Of a stretch of 13,229 nt of DNA, positions 1 through 7,090 are shown one piece after another. A model generated the notes under the pieces. That model was given only the letters and a program-made list of their open reading frames with translations. It was not told the DNA's origin and ran no database searches. The position numbers and the translations under genes are program-made. Source of the stretch: Eubacteriales Family XIII. Incertae Sedis bacterium (GTDB lineage: Bacteria > Bacillota_A > Clostridia > Peptostreptococcales > Anaerovoracaceae); contig JAITHG010000238.1 of the NCBI GenBank assembly GCA_031280075.1, positions 1 to 13,229 on the forward strand, written 5' to 3'. Numbering within the stretch: position 1 is the first letter of the stretch; each line of letters begins with the position of its first letter.

Positions 1-60
1 CATCTCTTCTTGTGCTTCACGTGGAAGCTTCCGGGCATCTATCTTTTCCATGCCTTTCAT
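1..60 (-). CDS. IS630-family transposase, N-terminal fragment (runs off the window)
   Basis: Reading the minus strand from the ATG at 60..58 gives 20 codons open to the window edge. The peptide begins MKGMEKIDARKLPREAQEEM. The pattern M-x-KIDARKLxxEAQEE is what I know from the N-terminus of IS630/Tc1-mariner-type transposases, just before the winged helix-turn-helix that binds the element ends. A GAGGG site lies about 9 nt upstream of the ATG, which favours 60 over the second ATG at 51. The gene follows the lipid operon on the same strand. Most of it is outside the window, so completeness cannot be judged. The match rests on 20 residues only. Confidence 0.6.
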   Translation of the reverse strand, partial: MKGMEKIDARKLPREAQEEM

Positions 61-126
61 TATACTATACCCTCAACAGAATAGTAAATATATTTTCATT
101 GATTGCCGTTTTAATAAGAAACCACA
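61..126. other. AT-rich junction between the lipid operon and the IS630-like gene
   Basis: This 66-bp stretch is strikingly AT-rich compared with the GC-rich genes beside it. It separates the methyltransferase stop from the transposase start and should hold the element's terminal inverted repeat and its TA target site. With the other end out of view I cannot mark the repeat. I see no convincing rho-independent terminator, so operon transcription may read into the transposase. Confidence 0.4.
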
Positions 127-753
127 TCAGAAAACTCCCGGAATAAAACGACAGCGCGTTCGGCGCATGTAGTTCGCGTAGGCAGGATCGGCACCGGACA
201 GAAACGACTCTTCCAGCAGAGCGCGGGCGACGTAACAGGCTGTTGAGAGGATGAACAGCGCCCCAACAGTCCAGGATGGATGGCTGAGGCAATACCCTAA
301 CCGCATCACGATGTCCGACAGATACATGGGATGTCGCATCCACCTGTACAGCCCAGTCACGCGCACTTCCCGCACTGCGATGAGCACGCCGAAGCTCCTG
401 CCTAGCTGGATGAGGGCGGCTATACCAAGCAGAAGCCCTGCCAGCAGTATCCACCAGGAACATTGCAGCAGAGCGGAGGATTGGGTGGTCTGTGGCCCCA
501 CAAAAAGTACGCCGGAATAAAATGCGCCTACGGCTACGGCCTGATGCGCCACCTTCGTCTGGATGGCTCGCGCTGGCATGCGCAGCACAAAACATAGGCA
601 GAAGATCAGGTTGTGGACGATGAACACCCCTTCAATGAAATCGAGTCGATGCTCGACAATGGTTTTCCATGCCTGCCAGCCGAGAAAGCCCGCGACGTTC
701 AGAAAAATGTAAATGTCCAGCCAGCGCTGCCATCGGTAAGGGATCATACCCAC
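127..753 (-). CDS. ICMT/PEMT-like integral membrane methyltransferase
   Basis: This 208-residue protein is hydrophobic, with about four to five membrane segments (near residues 14-30, 42-58, 73-90, 97-116 and 155-178). Between them is the family signature GLYRWMRHPMYLSD at about residues 134-147. The G-x-Y-x-x-x-RHPxY motif marks isoprenylcysteine carboxyl methyltransferase and phospholipid methyltransferase relatives, which bind SAM at the cytosolic face and methylate lipid-like substrates. The end, with YMRRT then RFIPG, is also typical, so the gene appears complete. It starts 6 nt after the radical SAM gene. I chose the GTG at 753 because GGTGGA lies about 10 nt upstream; an ATG at 747 is the alternative. 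As last gene of the operon it may methylate a carboxylate or other group on the product, but the substrate is unknown. Confidence 0.82.
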   Translation of the reverse strand: MGMIPYRWQRWLDIYIFLNVAGFLGWQAWKTIVEHRLDFIEGVFIVHNLIFCLCFVLRMPARAIQTKVAHQAVAVGAFYSGVLFVGPQTTQSSALLQCSWWILLAGLLLGIAALIQLGRSFGVLIAVREVRVTGLYRWMRHPMYLSDIVMRLGYCLSHPSWTVGALFILSTACYVARALLEESFLSGADPAYANYMRRTRCRFIPGVF

Positions 754-759
754 TTGCTT

Positions 760-1791
760 TCAGTCCACCTTGAGCAACGGGATCGGCTTAATCATGCGGT
801 AATAGGCTTTGAGGTTGGCAACCCTCTGCTTGCCGTAAAGCAGCGCCTCAATGCTGCCTCGGCAGCTCGTCCAGCATTCCTGGCAATCCTGCGCGAGAAA
901 TTGACGGCGCAACCCCTCGACGATCTTCTCAAGCGGATCAGTCAGGATGTTACCCACCGGGGCGTCCAGCCGATCAATGCAACGGGTGACGTTGCCGTGG
1001 CAATCAATGTTGTAAAGATTCTTGCCCGCATAACATGGCCCCACGCCGTGCCCGGATTCGCCCGCCTCGGCAAAGCGGGACAGAAATTCTGGCAAGGAGA
1101 CAAATTCCGGGTAACGGCTCTGGATGTCCAGCAGACGCCGTGCAATCTCAGCTGGCGATACGTGGACTTCCTTTCTTCCACGTGAGTCGGAGTAGAAAGT
1201 CAGCAGGTAGGTAATGCCCATGTCTTTGCAGATTCTGACTAATGGCTCGATTTCGTCGATATTGTCTTCCATGACGACTGAAATCATATGCACGCGCTGC
1301 TCGGCATGGACACGGTTATTGTTCAGTATTTGCAACGCCTTTAAGGCGCGCTCGAACGCGCCGGATTTTTGGCGCTGCCGATCATGCTTTTCGGCGCTGG
1401 CGTAGTCGACCGACACGCTCACTTCGTATAACCCTGCCTCGAAAAGCTGGCGTGCCTTCTCCGGAGTCATGTACCAGCCGTTGCAGATCATGACCGGAAA
1501 ATTATCCTGGGCCAGCACGCGGATGATGTCGAAAAGCCCCTTATGCAACAGCGGCTCACCGCCGCCGATGGAAACGAACTGCGGACCGAGAGGGCGGAGC
1601 TTTTCCGTGATGAGACGTATCTGCTCCAGTTCCAGCCGGGGGGCAGTGCTAAACGGCGGTTTCCAAAAATCGCAGATGTCACATTTGAAATTGCATTGGT
1701 ACAGCAATTGCAAGTTCAGATGAATCAGGCGCTTGCGTAGACCAGAATACAGGAGCCGTATCCGCTTGGAAAATTCATGCGCACTAATCAT
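760..1791 (-). CDS. Radical SAM enzyme with SPASM-like C-terminal domain
   Basis: This is a 343-residue radical SAM enzyme. The cluster motif CNFKCDIC (C33, C37, C40) binds the 4Fe-4S cluster that cleaves SAM, and GGGEP at 76-80 is the SAM-binding motif. The C-terminal part has C253, C264, C271, C303, C306 and C310, with GPCYAG and a CxxCxxxC element. This resembles a SPASM/twitch domain carrying one or two auxiliary clusters. The ATG at 1791 is preferred because GGAGAGGGG sits just upstream; a TTG at 1812 would add seven residues. The start overlaps the acyltransferase stop by 8 nt, and the methyltransferase follows within 6 nt. It differs from the two radical SAM genes at the other end of the locus. 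SPASM enzymes are best known for peptide and protein modification, but here the neighbours suggest an acyl-chain or carrier-bound substrate. That last point is inference. Confidence 0.88.
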   Translation of the reverse strand: MISAHEFSKRIRLLYSGLRKRLIHLNLQLLYQCNFKCDICDFWKPPFSTAPRLELEQIRLITEKLRPLGPQFVSIGGGEPLLHKGLFDIIRVLAQDNFPVMICNGWYMTPEKARQLFEAGLYEVSVSVDYASAEKHDRQRQKSGAFERALKALQILNNNRVHAEQRVHMISVVMEDNIDEIEPLVRICKDMGITYLLTFYSDSRGRKEVHVSPAEIARRLLDIQSRYPEFVSLPEFLSRFAEAGESGHGVGPCYAGKNLYNIDCHGNVTRCIDRLDAPVGNILTDPLEKIVEGLRRQFLAQDCQECWTSCRGSIEALLYGKQRVANLKAYYRMIKPIPLLKVD

Positions 1792-2374
1792 AACGCCCCT
1801 CTCCAGATTCAATGGCGTTGCGCGGGCGAATAACGGCGGGGACGCCTATACCGATATAGCCCGCTGGAATGGGGTTCACCGTATAGCCGCAAGGGGCCAG
1901 AACACCTCCCTCGCCGATCTCTGCAACGGCCAGAATGGCCTGCTCGCGTATCCAGCCACGTTTTCTGACAGCGGTTTGAGCCAAGACGACACGGTCCGGT
2001 GTATAGACGTGACAAACGATGATCGCGCCCAGACCCAGTACTGCGCCGTCCTCCAGCGTGATGAGATGGGGAAAGAGAAAGTCAATGATGACGCCAGGGG
2101 CAATGCGGACATTTTCTCCAATGCGGACACCTGCATGCCGATACCAGAAGAATTTCCAGCCGACAAAAGGGGTATGGCACCCTATCCAGGCGCAGAAAGA
2201 TCGCCAGCGTTGGCGCATGCGCTCCTGCCACGGGCAGCAAGCGAGGAGTTCGGGCAGCGCGATCCGCCCTTCCGGGAAGTCCTCGCGCTCCAGAATCAGT
2301 TTTTCGGGCGCACCCGCAGCAAGCCAGGCCCGCAGCTTACCTGCTGCCGGACTGCTCTGCCGGGAGTCGCTCAT
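1784..2374 (-). CDS. Left-handed beta-helix (hexapeptide-repeat) acyltransferase 2
   Basis: The product is 196 residues. An N-terminal helical part has KLRAW at 13-17 and RQRWRSFCAW at 54-63. From about residue 84 to 183 runs a hexapeptide-repeat beta-helix (IGENVRIAPGVIID, LGLGAIIV, IGEGGVLAP), ending in the family hallmark PAGYIGIGVPA at 170-180. His122 in the CHVYTP turn is a candidate catalytic base. Such enzymes transfer acyl or acetyl groups from CoA or ACP, often as trimers. The ATG at 2374 forms an ATGA overlap with the hotdog gene; a longer open frame upstream runs through that gene in another frame and is not credible as coding. It is clearly paralogous to the product of 3558-4151, sharing the order KLRAW, WRSFCxW, GWKxFWYRxAG, LITLED, AVLGLGAI, YTPxR and NPIPAGY or RPIPAGY. 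The acceptor is unknown. Confidence 0.87.
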   Translation of the reverse strand: MSDSRQSSPAAGKLRAWLAAGAPEKLILEREDFPEGRIALPELLACCPWQERMRQRWRSFCAWIGCHTPFVGWKFFWYRHAGVRIGENVRIAPGVIIDFLFPHLITLEDGAVLGLGAIIVCHVYTPDRVVLAQTAVRKRGWIREQAILAVAEIGEGGVLAPCGYTVNPIPAGYIGIGVPAVIRPRNAIESGEGRYD

Positions 2375-2847
2375 GGGGCGATCTCCTGCCATAGGCTTGC
2401 ACGGTCGACGGGCAGATAGTGTTCTGACAGAGGTGTCAGGGTGCAGGTGAGTACCCCGTCGATCCGATCCCCGACTTGCCAGATTTCCGGCGCGGGGGGA
2501 GGCTCGTTCGGGAGCAGAATCTTTTGCCGCAGAATGAAGCGGACATACTTCGATCCGCGCTCGGCAACCCGCAGGAACATGCAGAAGCGCTCGCCGGGAC
2601 GCAGACCGGATGGGGCTTGCCAAAAGGTGATTTCCGCTGGCTCGCAGCTCAGGGAAAAGGAGGAACTCGCCTCGACCAGCCAGCGCGCCGACTGAATACA
2701 GCCCTCCAGCAGCAGCGAAGCCGGAGCGCATGCCGACTCGCCCCAGATGTTCAGCAGACTGTATTCCTCCAGCGACCCCGCCTTAAGAGTCAGGATGGAT
2801 TCCCAGGGGGAAAAGGACAGTGCCTTGTCAGGGAAGCGCCAGCGCAC
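2371..2847 (-). CDS. Divergent hotdog-fold protein (FabA/FabZ-like), missing the usual His
   Basis: This 158-residue protein looks like a hotdog-fold acyl-ACP dehydratase relative. The central element SACAPASLLLEGCIQSARWL at 38-57 matches the P-G-x-L-x-x-E-x-x-x-Q helix of FabA/FabZ, with Glu48 at the acidic active-site position. The loop before it, where FabZ has HFPxxP, reads NIWGESACAP and has no histidine. It may therefore be a non-catalytic partner subunit, a dehydratase with a shifted residue, or a thioesterase-like protein. The GTG at 2847 was chosen: GGAGG lies 10 nt upstream inside the SDR gene, and the SDR stop is 3 nt away. The end overlaps acyltransferase 2 as ATGA. Recognition rests on pattern and context. 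Confidence 0.68.
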   Translation of the reverse strand: MRWRFPDKALSFSPWESILTLKAGSLEEYSLLNIWGESACAPASLLLEGCIQSARWLVEASSSFSLSCEPAEITFWQAPSGLRPGERFCMFLRVAERGSKYVRFILRQKILLPNEPPPAPEIWQVGDRIDGVLTCTLTPLSEHYLPVDRASLWQEIAP

Positions 2848-2850
2848 GGT

Positions 2851-3561
2851 CTATATGCCTCCATTGATGTGGATCAGTTGGGCGTTGACATAGGAGGCGC
2901 GGTCGCTGCACAGGAATTCGACCAGATCGGCGACTTCCTCGCAGCGTCCCGGACGTCCCGCGAGGCAGTAGCGCAAATATTCATTCCTTTCCTGCTCAGG
3001 GACGTTGGCGGACACGCCGCCGTCGAGCATGCCCGGCGCAATGGCATTGACTCGGATGCCGTAGGCGGCGACTTCTCGGGCCAGCCCGAGCGTGAAGCCG
3101 ACAACGCCGGACTTGCTGGTGGCGTAAGTCACGGGCACACCCAGTATCCGCTGTCCGGCAATGGAGCTGATGTTGACAATGGTGCCGCTCCTGCGACGGA
3201 TCATGCCTCGGATCAGGGCGTGGGTTGTCAAGAACAAGGTTTTCAGGTTGACCGACATGGCAGCGTCCCAGTCCTCAGCCTCCAACAGCGCAAAAGGCAA
3301 GACATCAGTCTTTCCGGCGTTATTGACCAACGCATCCGGCACACCGAACTCCGCCTCCAGTTCGCCCGCCATGTGGGTCACAGAGGCTTCATCCTCAAGG
3401 TTCGCTTGCAGGGCAAATGCGTCGGTTTCCGCTGCAAGCGCTTTGGCCTTGTCCTCGCTTCTGTGGTAGCAAAAAGCCACTTTCCAGCCAAAAGCCGTCA
3501 TTTTTCGGATGATGGCACTGCCGAGCGCCCCACTACCACCTGTCACAAAAACGCTTTTCAT
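2851..3561 (-). CDS. FabG-like SDR, 3-oxoacyl-ACP reductase (copy 1)
   Basis: This is a 236-residue classical short-chain dehydrogenase/reductase. The nucleotide-binding TGGSGALG is at 7-14, NNAG at 80-83, the catalytic Ser at about 133 in NISSIAG, and Tyr146 and Lys150 in YATSK. VNAIAPG follows at 171-177 and the C-terminus is HINGGI. Length and motifs fit FabG, which uses NADPH to reduce 3-oxoacyl-ACP in each elongation round. Position 2 of the cofactor strand is followed by basic CYHRS, consistent with NADPH. The ATG at 3561 overlaps the acyltransferase stop as ATGA and has GGAG 7 nt upstream. It is the second SDR of the operon and is not closely similar to the other (5124-5846), so the two may act on different chain lengths or substrates. 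Confidence 0.9.
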   Translation of the reverse strand: MKSVFVTGGSGALGSAIIRKMTAFGWKVAFCYHRSEDKAKALAAETDAFALQANLEDEASVTHMAGELEAEFGVPDALVNNAGKTDVLPFALLEAEDWDAAMSVNLKTLFLTTHALIRGMIRRRSGTIVNISSIAGQRILGVPVTYATSKSGVVGFTLGLAREVAAYGIRVNAIAPGMLDGGVSANVPEQERNEYLRYCLAGRPGRCEEVADLVEFLCSDRASYVNAQLIHINGGI

Positions 3562-4151
3562 GTCGTATCTCCGCCTTCCTTGATTTGAAAAGACCTGCGC
3601 TTGTGCATCCTCGCAGGAGCGCCGAGGGCGACATACCCGGCGGGGATTGGTCTGGTAGGCCAGCTATTTGCGCCGAGCACGCCTTCTTCCCCGATCTGAC
3701 CGGAACAGAGAATGCCCCTGCCGCCGACGAGCGCGCGCCGTCCGACATGGGAACGCCCGACGATGATGCGCTCAGGGGTATAGATGTGCGCCACAACGAT
3801 GGCTCCGAGTCCGAGCACGGCTTCATCTTCCAGTGTGATGAGTTGCGGGAGCATCAGGTCAATGAGTACATCGGGCGAGATGAAGACGTTTTTGCCGATA
3901 TTCATTCCCGCTCGTCGATACCAGAAAACCTTCCAACCGGAAAACGGCGAAAGCGATCCCAGCCAGACACAGAACGAACGCCAGAACTGGCGCAGACGCT
4001 CAGGCAGCGGTGCGGAAAAAAGCAAGGTGGTGAGCGAAAAATCCCGTCCGGCAAACTCACAGGGGGTTAGCGTCAACGGGTTCTGTGCGCCCGCCTCAAA
4101 CCAAGCGCGCAGCTTGTCTTGTGCTGGACAGGGCTCCCGCCGCCAGATCAT
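3558..4151 (-). CDS. Left-handed beta-helix (hexapeptide-repeat) acyltransferase 1
   Basis: The product is 197 residues with the same plan as the enzyme at 1784-2374. An N-terminal helical part has KLRAW at 13-17 and RQFWRSFCVW at 54-63, then GWKVFWYRRAG at 72-82. A beta-helix of hexapeptide turns follows from about 84 to 182 (IGKNVFISPDVLID, VLGLGAIVV, IGEEGVLG), ending PAGYVALGAPAR. His122 in AHIYTP is the likely catalytic base. The family transfers acyl groups from acyl-CoA or acyl-ACP to hydroxyl or amino acceptors. The start ATG at 4151 overlaps the ACP stop as ATGA, with GAGGGT upstream. Being directly downstream of the carrier protein suggests it takes the chain from ACP, but this is inference. 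Confidence 0.88.
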   Translation of the reverse strand: MIWRREPCPAQDKLRAWFEAGAQNPLTLTPCEFAGRDFSLTTLLFSAPLPERLRQFWRSFCVWLGSLSPFSGWKVFWYRRAGMNIGKNVFISPDVLIDLMLPQLITLEDEAVLGLGAIVVAHIYTPERIIVGRSHVGRRALVGGRGILCSGQIGEEGVLGANSWPTRPIPAGYVALGAPARMHKRRSFQIKEGGDTT

Positions 4152-4555
4152 AGCGTGCTACCCTCGTTGGCCTGCGAGAAGGCCACCAGATTCATGATGG
4201 TCTTCACCCGGAAACTGGCCATCAGGTTGGCGGCAGGCATGCCCGGAGTGAATTCTTCCGCAGGGACTTCCGGCAAGGCTTTTCTAAGTTCTTCCACTGC
4301 AAGGGCGGTATAGCAGCCTTCGACCATTACGGGTTCGTCGCCCAGGATCGCCTGGGTGCGGCGTTCAATGTCGCGTGGGTTGATGCTGATGCCGAATTTT
4401 TGTTCGAGACGGAAAACGAGGTCGAGCATGTCGAGTGAATCCGCGCCCAAGTCTGCGATCAGGCGGTCGGATTCCGCAATGTCGGGGAGTTCTTTTTCCA
4501 GCGTTTCTCTGATACAGCCGCAAACACCGTCGAAGACGGATAGTTCATTCATCAT
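4148..4555 (-). CDS. Acyl carrier protein with a C-terminal extension
   Basis: This is a 135-residue acyl carrier protein. LGADSLDMLDLV at 36-47 is the phosphopantetheine attachment site, with Ser40 carrying the arm. It is followed by the acidic helix II region and FGISI. Usual ACPs have 75-85 residues. Here about 50 more follow, including VEELRKALPEVPAEEFTPG and a final amphipathic stretch around ASFRVKTIMNLVAF that resembles a displaced fourth ACP helix. The extension could be a docking element for the partner enzymes. The ATG at 4555, directly followed by a second ATG, overlaps the nitroreductase stop as ATGA with AAAGGA upstream. A dedicated ACP shows that the operon makes a carrier-bound acyl chain separate from housekeeping fatty acids. 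No phosphopantetheinyl transferase is visible in the window. Confidence 0.9.
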   Translation of the reverse strand: MMNELSVFDGVCGCIRETLEKELPDIAESDRLIADLGADSLDMLDLVFRLEQKFGISINPRDIERRTQAILGDEPVMVEGCYTALAVEELRKALPEVPAEEFTPGMPAANLMASFRVKTIMNLVAFSQANEGSTL

Positions 4556-5127
4556 GCTTCGTCCTTTTTGTAGCCAAGCGCGACCAGCAAGACAAGACTA
4601 TCGTGTTTCGGGAGAGCAAGCCGGTTTTCCATTTCTTGCCAGACGGAAAGCGGGCCGGTCAGGCAGCACGCGCCCAGACCAAGCGTCTGTACTGCGAGCA
4701 GGAGGGCAAAAACCGCCATCGCACAGGAGAGTTCGCCGCCCCACAGAAGCGTTGCTTTATCGCCCACGGCGGCTTGCAGGAAAGCAGGCGGCTTGCGGCA
4801 GGTAATGGCCGCCAGGGCGGGTGCGTCACCGAACCAGAAAAAATTTTCCCCATAGCGCCGCATCTCTTCGCGGGCAAAGGCAGAAGAAATCCTGTCGCTG
4901 CACAGTTGGGCGAAGGTACGCTCTCCGGCATCAGCCAGTTCCCGAAGTGCGGCGGGGTCTGTCACGAAGGAGCACGACAGTTGGCGTGCTCCGCCCGCCT
5001 GTGGCGCAAGCGAAAATGCTGCCCGGAGCGCTTCCAGTACCTTGGCATCCAGCGGGCGTGGCGCGAAATCGCGGCAGGAATGGCGTGATTGCAGTAGCTT
5101 CAGCAAAGCGTCATAGCTCGGATTCAC
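4552..5127 (-). CDS. Nitroreductase-family flavoprotein
   Basis: From a GTG at 5127 this encodes 191 residues. RHSCRDF at 15-21 is the FMN-phosphate-binding motif of nitroreductases, APQAGGARQL at 41-50 matches the A-P-S-x-x-N-x-Q segment, and LGLGACCLTGP near 149-159 is the other conserved flavin-site region. The family uses FMN and NAD(P)H for hydride transfer to nitro groups, quinones or activated alkenes, and some members act as dehydrogenases or desaturases. The GTG forms a GTGA overlap with the SDR stop and has GGGGGA about 10 nt upstream, so it is preferred over an upstream GTG at 5175. No classical enoyl-ACP reductase is present, so this enzyme could reduce or introduce double bonds on ACP-bound chains. 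That role is inference. Confidence 0.83.
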   Translation of the reverse strand: MNPSYDALLKLLQSRHSCRDFAPRPLDAKVLEALRAAFSLAPQAGGARQLSCSFVTDPAALRELADAGERTFAQLCSDRISSAFAREEMRRYGENFFWFGDAPALAAITCRKPPAFLQAAVGDKATLLWGGELSCAMAVFALLLAVQTLGLGACCLTGPLSVWQEMENRLALPKHDSLVLLVALGYKKDEA

Positions 5128-5846
5128 AGCAGCATTCCCCCATCCACGGGTAGTACCGCGCCGGTAATGTAGCACGCCCCCTCTCCCACCAGAAAAGCCA
5201 CGGCCTTGGCGACATCTTCCGGCGTACCGAAACGGCGGCAGGCGATACGGTCCAGCAATTCATTTTCATAACTGCCGCACACCCGCTGTGACATCGCGGA
5301 AAGAATGACCCCAGGCGCGACACAGTTGACCGTTACCCCCTTTCGGCTCACTTCAAGAGCGAAGACCCGCACCATGCGCTCCAGTCCCGCCTTGGCGGCG
5401 GCATAGTTGATCTGCCCGCGTCCACCAGTCCGTCCGGCAATAGACGAAAGATGCACGATGCGTCCATATTTCTGTGGCAGCATGTACGGCATCGCCGCCT
5501 GGGTAAGCCGAAAGGCAAAACCGAGATTCACCTCCATGACGTTCTGCCAGTCCTCGCGGCGCATCCCTGGGGCGCTACCCTCCAGGTTGATGCCTACAGC
5601 ATTTGCCAGCACATCGAGTCTGCCGAAGTGATCGCGCACAGTGCGGATAGCCTCGGCGGGGGCATTTTCGTCTTCCGCCCGTAGCGTAACCGCCATCCCG
5701 CCCAGTTCCGCCGCCAGTGTATCCGCACGTTCCCGCGCCTTGGCGTAACCCACCGCAACCCGCATGCCCATCCGTGCCAACTCGCGGCAAATGGCTTGCC
5801 CGATGTCGCCTGTGCCGCCCGCAACCAGCGCGACACGCGCCATCAT
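5124..5846 (-). CDS. FabG-like SDR, 3-oxoacyl-ACP reductase (copy 2)
   Basis: This is a 240-residue SDR with GGTGDIGQA at 10-18 for cofactor binding, NAVG at 82-85 in place of the usual NNAG, catalytic Ser135 in LSSIAG, and Tyr148 and Lys152 in YAAAK. VNCVAPG at 173-179 and LPVDGGM at the C-terminus are also typical. It should reduce 3-oxoacyl-ACP to 3-hydroxyacyl-ACP after the ketosynthase step. The double ATG at 5846 and 5843 sits on the ketosynthase stop as ATGA, with GGGGCG upstream; the longer open frame above it runs inside the ketosynthase gene. Directly after the FabF-like gene, it is probably the main ketoreductase of the elongation set. NAVG is a small deviation that may not affect activity. 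Confidence 0.9.
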   Translation of the reverse strand: MMARVALVAGGTGDIGQAICRELARMGMRVAVGYAKARERADTLAAELGGMAVTLRAEDENAPAEAIRTVRDHFGRLDVLANAVGINLEGSAPGMRREDWQNVMEVNLGFAFRLTQAAMPYMLPQKYGRIVHLSSIAGRTGGRGQINYAAAKAGLERMVRVFALEVSRKGVTVNCVAPGVILSAMSQRVCGSYENELLDRIACRRFGTPEDVAKAVAFLVGEGACYITGAVLPVDGGMLL

Positions 5847-7090
5847 ACGTCGCCCCGCGTCAGAATCAGGCTGGCGTTTTGCCCTCCGAAACCGAAGGAA
5901 TTGGTGAGCACGCACTGCGCGGCGAAGGCTTCTGCCCGCTTTCCGACATGCTTCAGCTCGCAGCCTGCGCCGACTTTATCGAGCCCGATATTGGGCGGAA
6001 TCATGCCACGCAGCAGGGTATAGAGACAGGCAATGATTTCGATGGCTCCCGCTGCCGCAATGGAGTGTCCGGTCATCGACTTCACTGCCGCCACCGGCAC
6101 ACGTTCCCACGTCTGCGCAAATACGCGGCGGATCGCTTTTGCCTCCGCCGGGTCATTCAACTGTGTACCCGTGCCGTGGGTGTTGATGTGATCGACAGCC
6201 TGTGGCGGCAATCCCGCATCCTCCAGCGCAATCTGCATGGAACGTGCAGCGCCTTCGCCTTCTGGATCGGGCGCGCTCAGTCCGTGCGCGTCCAGCGTGG
6301 ACGCGAAGCCGAGCACCTCCGCAAACAGGGTTTTGCCCGCAGCCAAGGCCCGCCTGCGTTCCTCCAGCACCACGAAGCCCGCCCCCTCGCCCAACACCAA
6401 CCCTCTGCGGCTGGCATCGAAGGGGCGACAGAAAACTTCGCCGTTTTTTGGCTCGCCCGTCGCGGGTGCCCCCAGTAGTTGGAAACCGCCCACGCCTAAC
6501 GGGTTGAGCATGGAATCGAACCCGCCTGCCAGCGCCAAATCGCAGCGTCCCCCGCGCACGGCATGAAACGCCTGGCCGATGGTCTGAACGCCCACCGCGC
6601 AGGCAGAACAATTGGTAGCGGCCTGGGCGGGATTACCATAATGCTTTCTGATGCGGACAAGCGCCGTGTCCAGCGGTAAGCACCAGGGATACATGACAAC
6701 CTCTCGGCGCAGGGGCACATCTTCGCCAAGACACTGCGGCAGGGAAAAACAGAAATCCCTGAAAAAAAACGTTTCCAGACTCGTGCCGATATGAATGAGT
6801 TCCGTACCGGAAAACGACTCCACCCCAGCCATTGCCAAGGCTTCCGCTGCCGCCGTGAGTGCAAAGCCCACTTTCGGGTCGCGCTGTGCCAGTTCACGGT
6901 CGTATTCGTCATCGAACACCACGATAGCATCCCTGACTTCCCCGGCGTAGCGTACATCTAGACCGGAGGCATCAAAGCGGGTGATCGGCGCGATACCGTT
7001 CCTGCCGTTTTCCAGCCCCTCGAAAAACGCCACCTTCCCCGTGCCGATGGGGGAAACAATGCCGAAGCCGGTGATAACAACGCGCCGCAT
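5843..7090 (-). CDS. FabF-like beta-ketoacyl-ACP synthase (KAS II type)
   Basis: This 415-residue condensing enzyme has a complete active site. The nucleophile is Cys164 in NCSACAVG, His305 lies in NTHGTGT, Lys337 and His342 in KSMTGH, and the glycine-rich FGFGGQNAS closes the fold. It condenses malonyl-ACP with an acyl-ACP primer. Length and motif order fit FabF and the KS-alpha subunits of type II polyketide and aryl polyene systems. The ATG at 7090 shares one base with the preceding stop (TGATG) and has GAGGT 8 nt upstream; a TTG at 7093 is the alternative. The preceding gene is a ketosynthase without the cysteine, so the pair probably forms a KS/chain-length-factor heterodimer. TSLETFFF near 103-110 and the Cys-rich CFSL/PQC region are less usual and may shape the substrate tunnel. 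Confidence 0.93.
   Translation of the reverse strand: MRRVVITGFGIVSPIGTGKVAFFEGLENGRNGIAPITRFDASGLDVRYAGEVRDAIVVFDDEYDRELAQRDPKVGFALTAAAEALAMAGVESFSGTELIHIGTSLETFFFRDFCFSLPQCLGEDVPLRREVVMYPWCLPLDTALVRIRKHYGNPAQAATNCSACAVGVQTIGQAFHAVRGGRCDLALAGGFDSMLNPLGVGGFQLLGAPATGEPKNGEVFCRPFDASRRGLVLGEGAGFVVLEERRRALAAGKTLFAEVLGFASTLDAHGLSAPDPEGEGAARSMQIALEDAGLPPQAVDHINTHGTGTQLNDPAEAKAIRRVFAQTWERVPVAAVKSMTGHSIAAAGAIEIIACLYTLLRGMIPPNIGLDKVGAGCELKHVGKRAEAFAAQCVLTNSFGFGGQNASLILTRGDV

Noticed and set aside
2476..3588. A 370-codon plus-strand frame across the hotdog and SDR genes
   Set aside because: It is antisense to two genes with recognisable motifs and has no domain pattern of its own.
5717..6478. A 253-codon plus-strand frame opposite the SDR and ketosynthase
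   Set aside because: It is a shadow of the FabF-like and SDR coding sequences, with composition typical of antisense translation.
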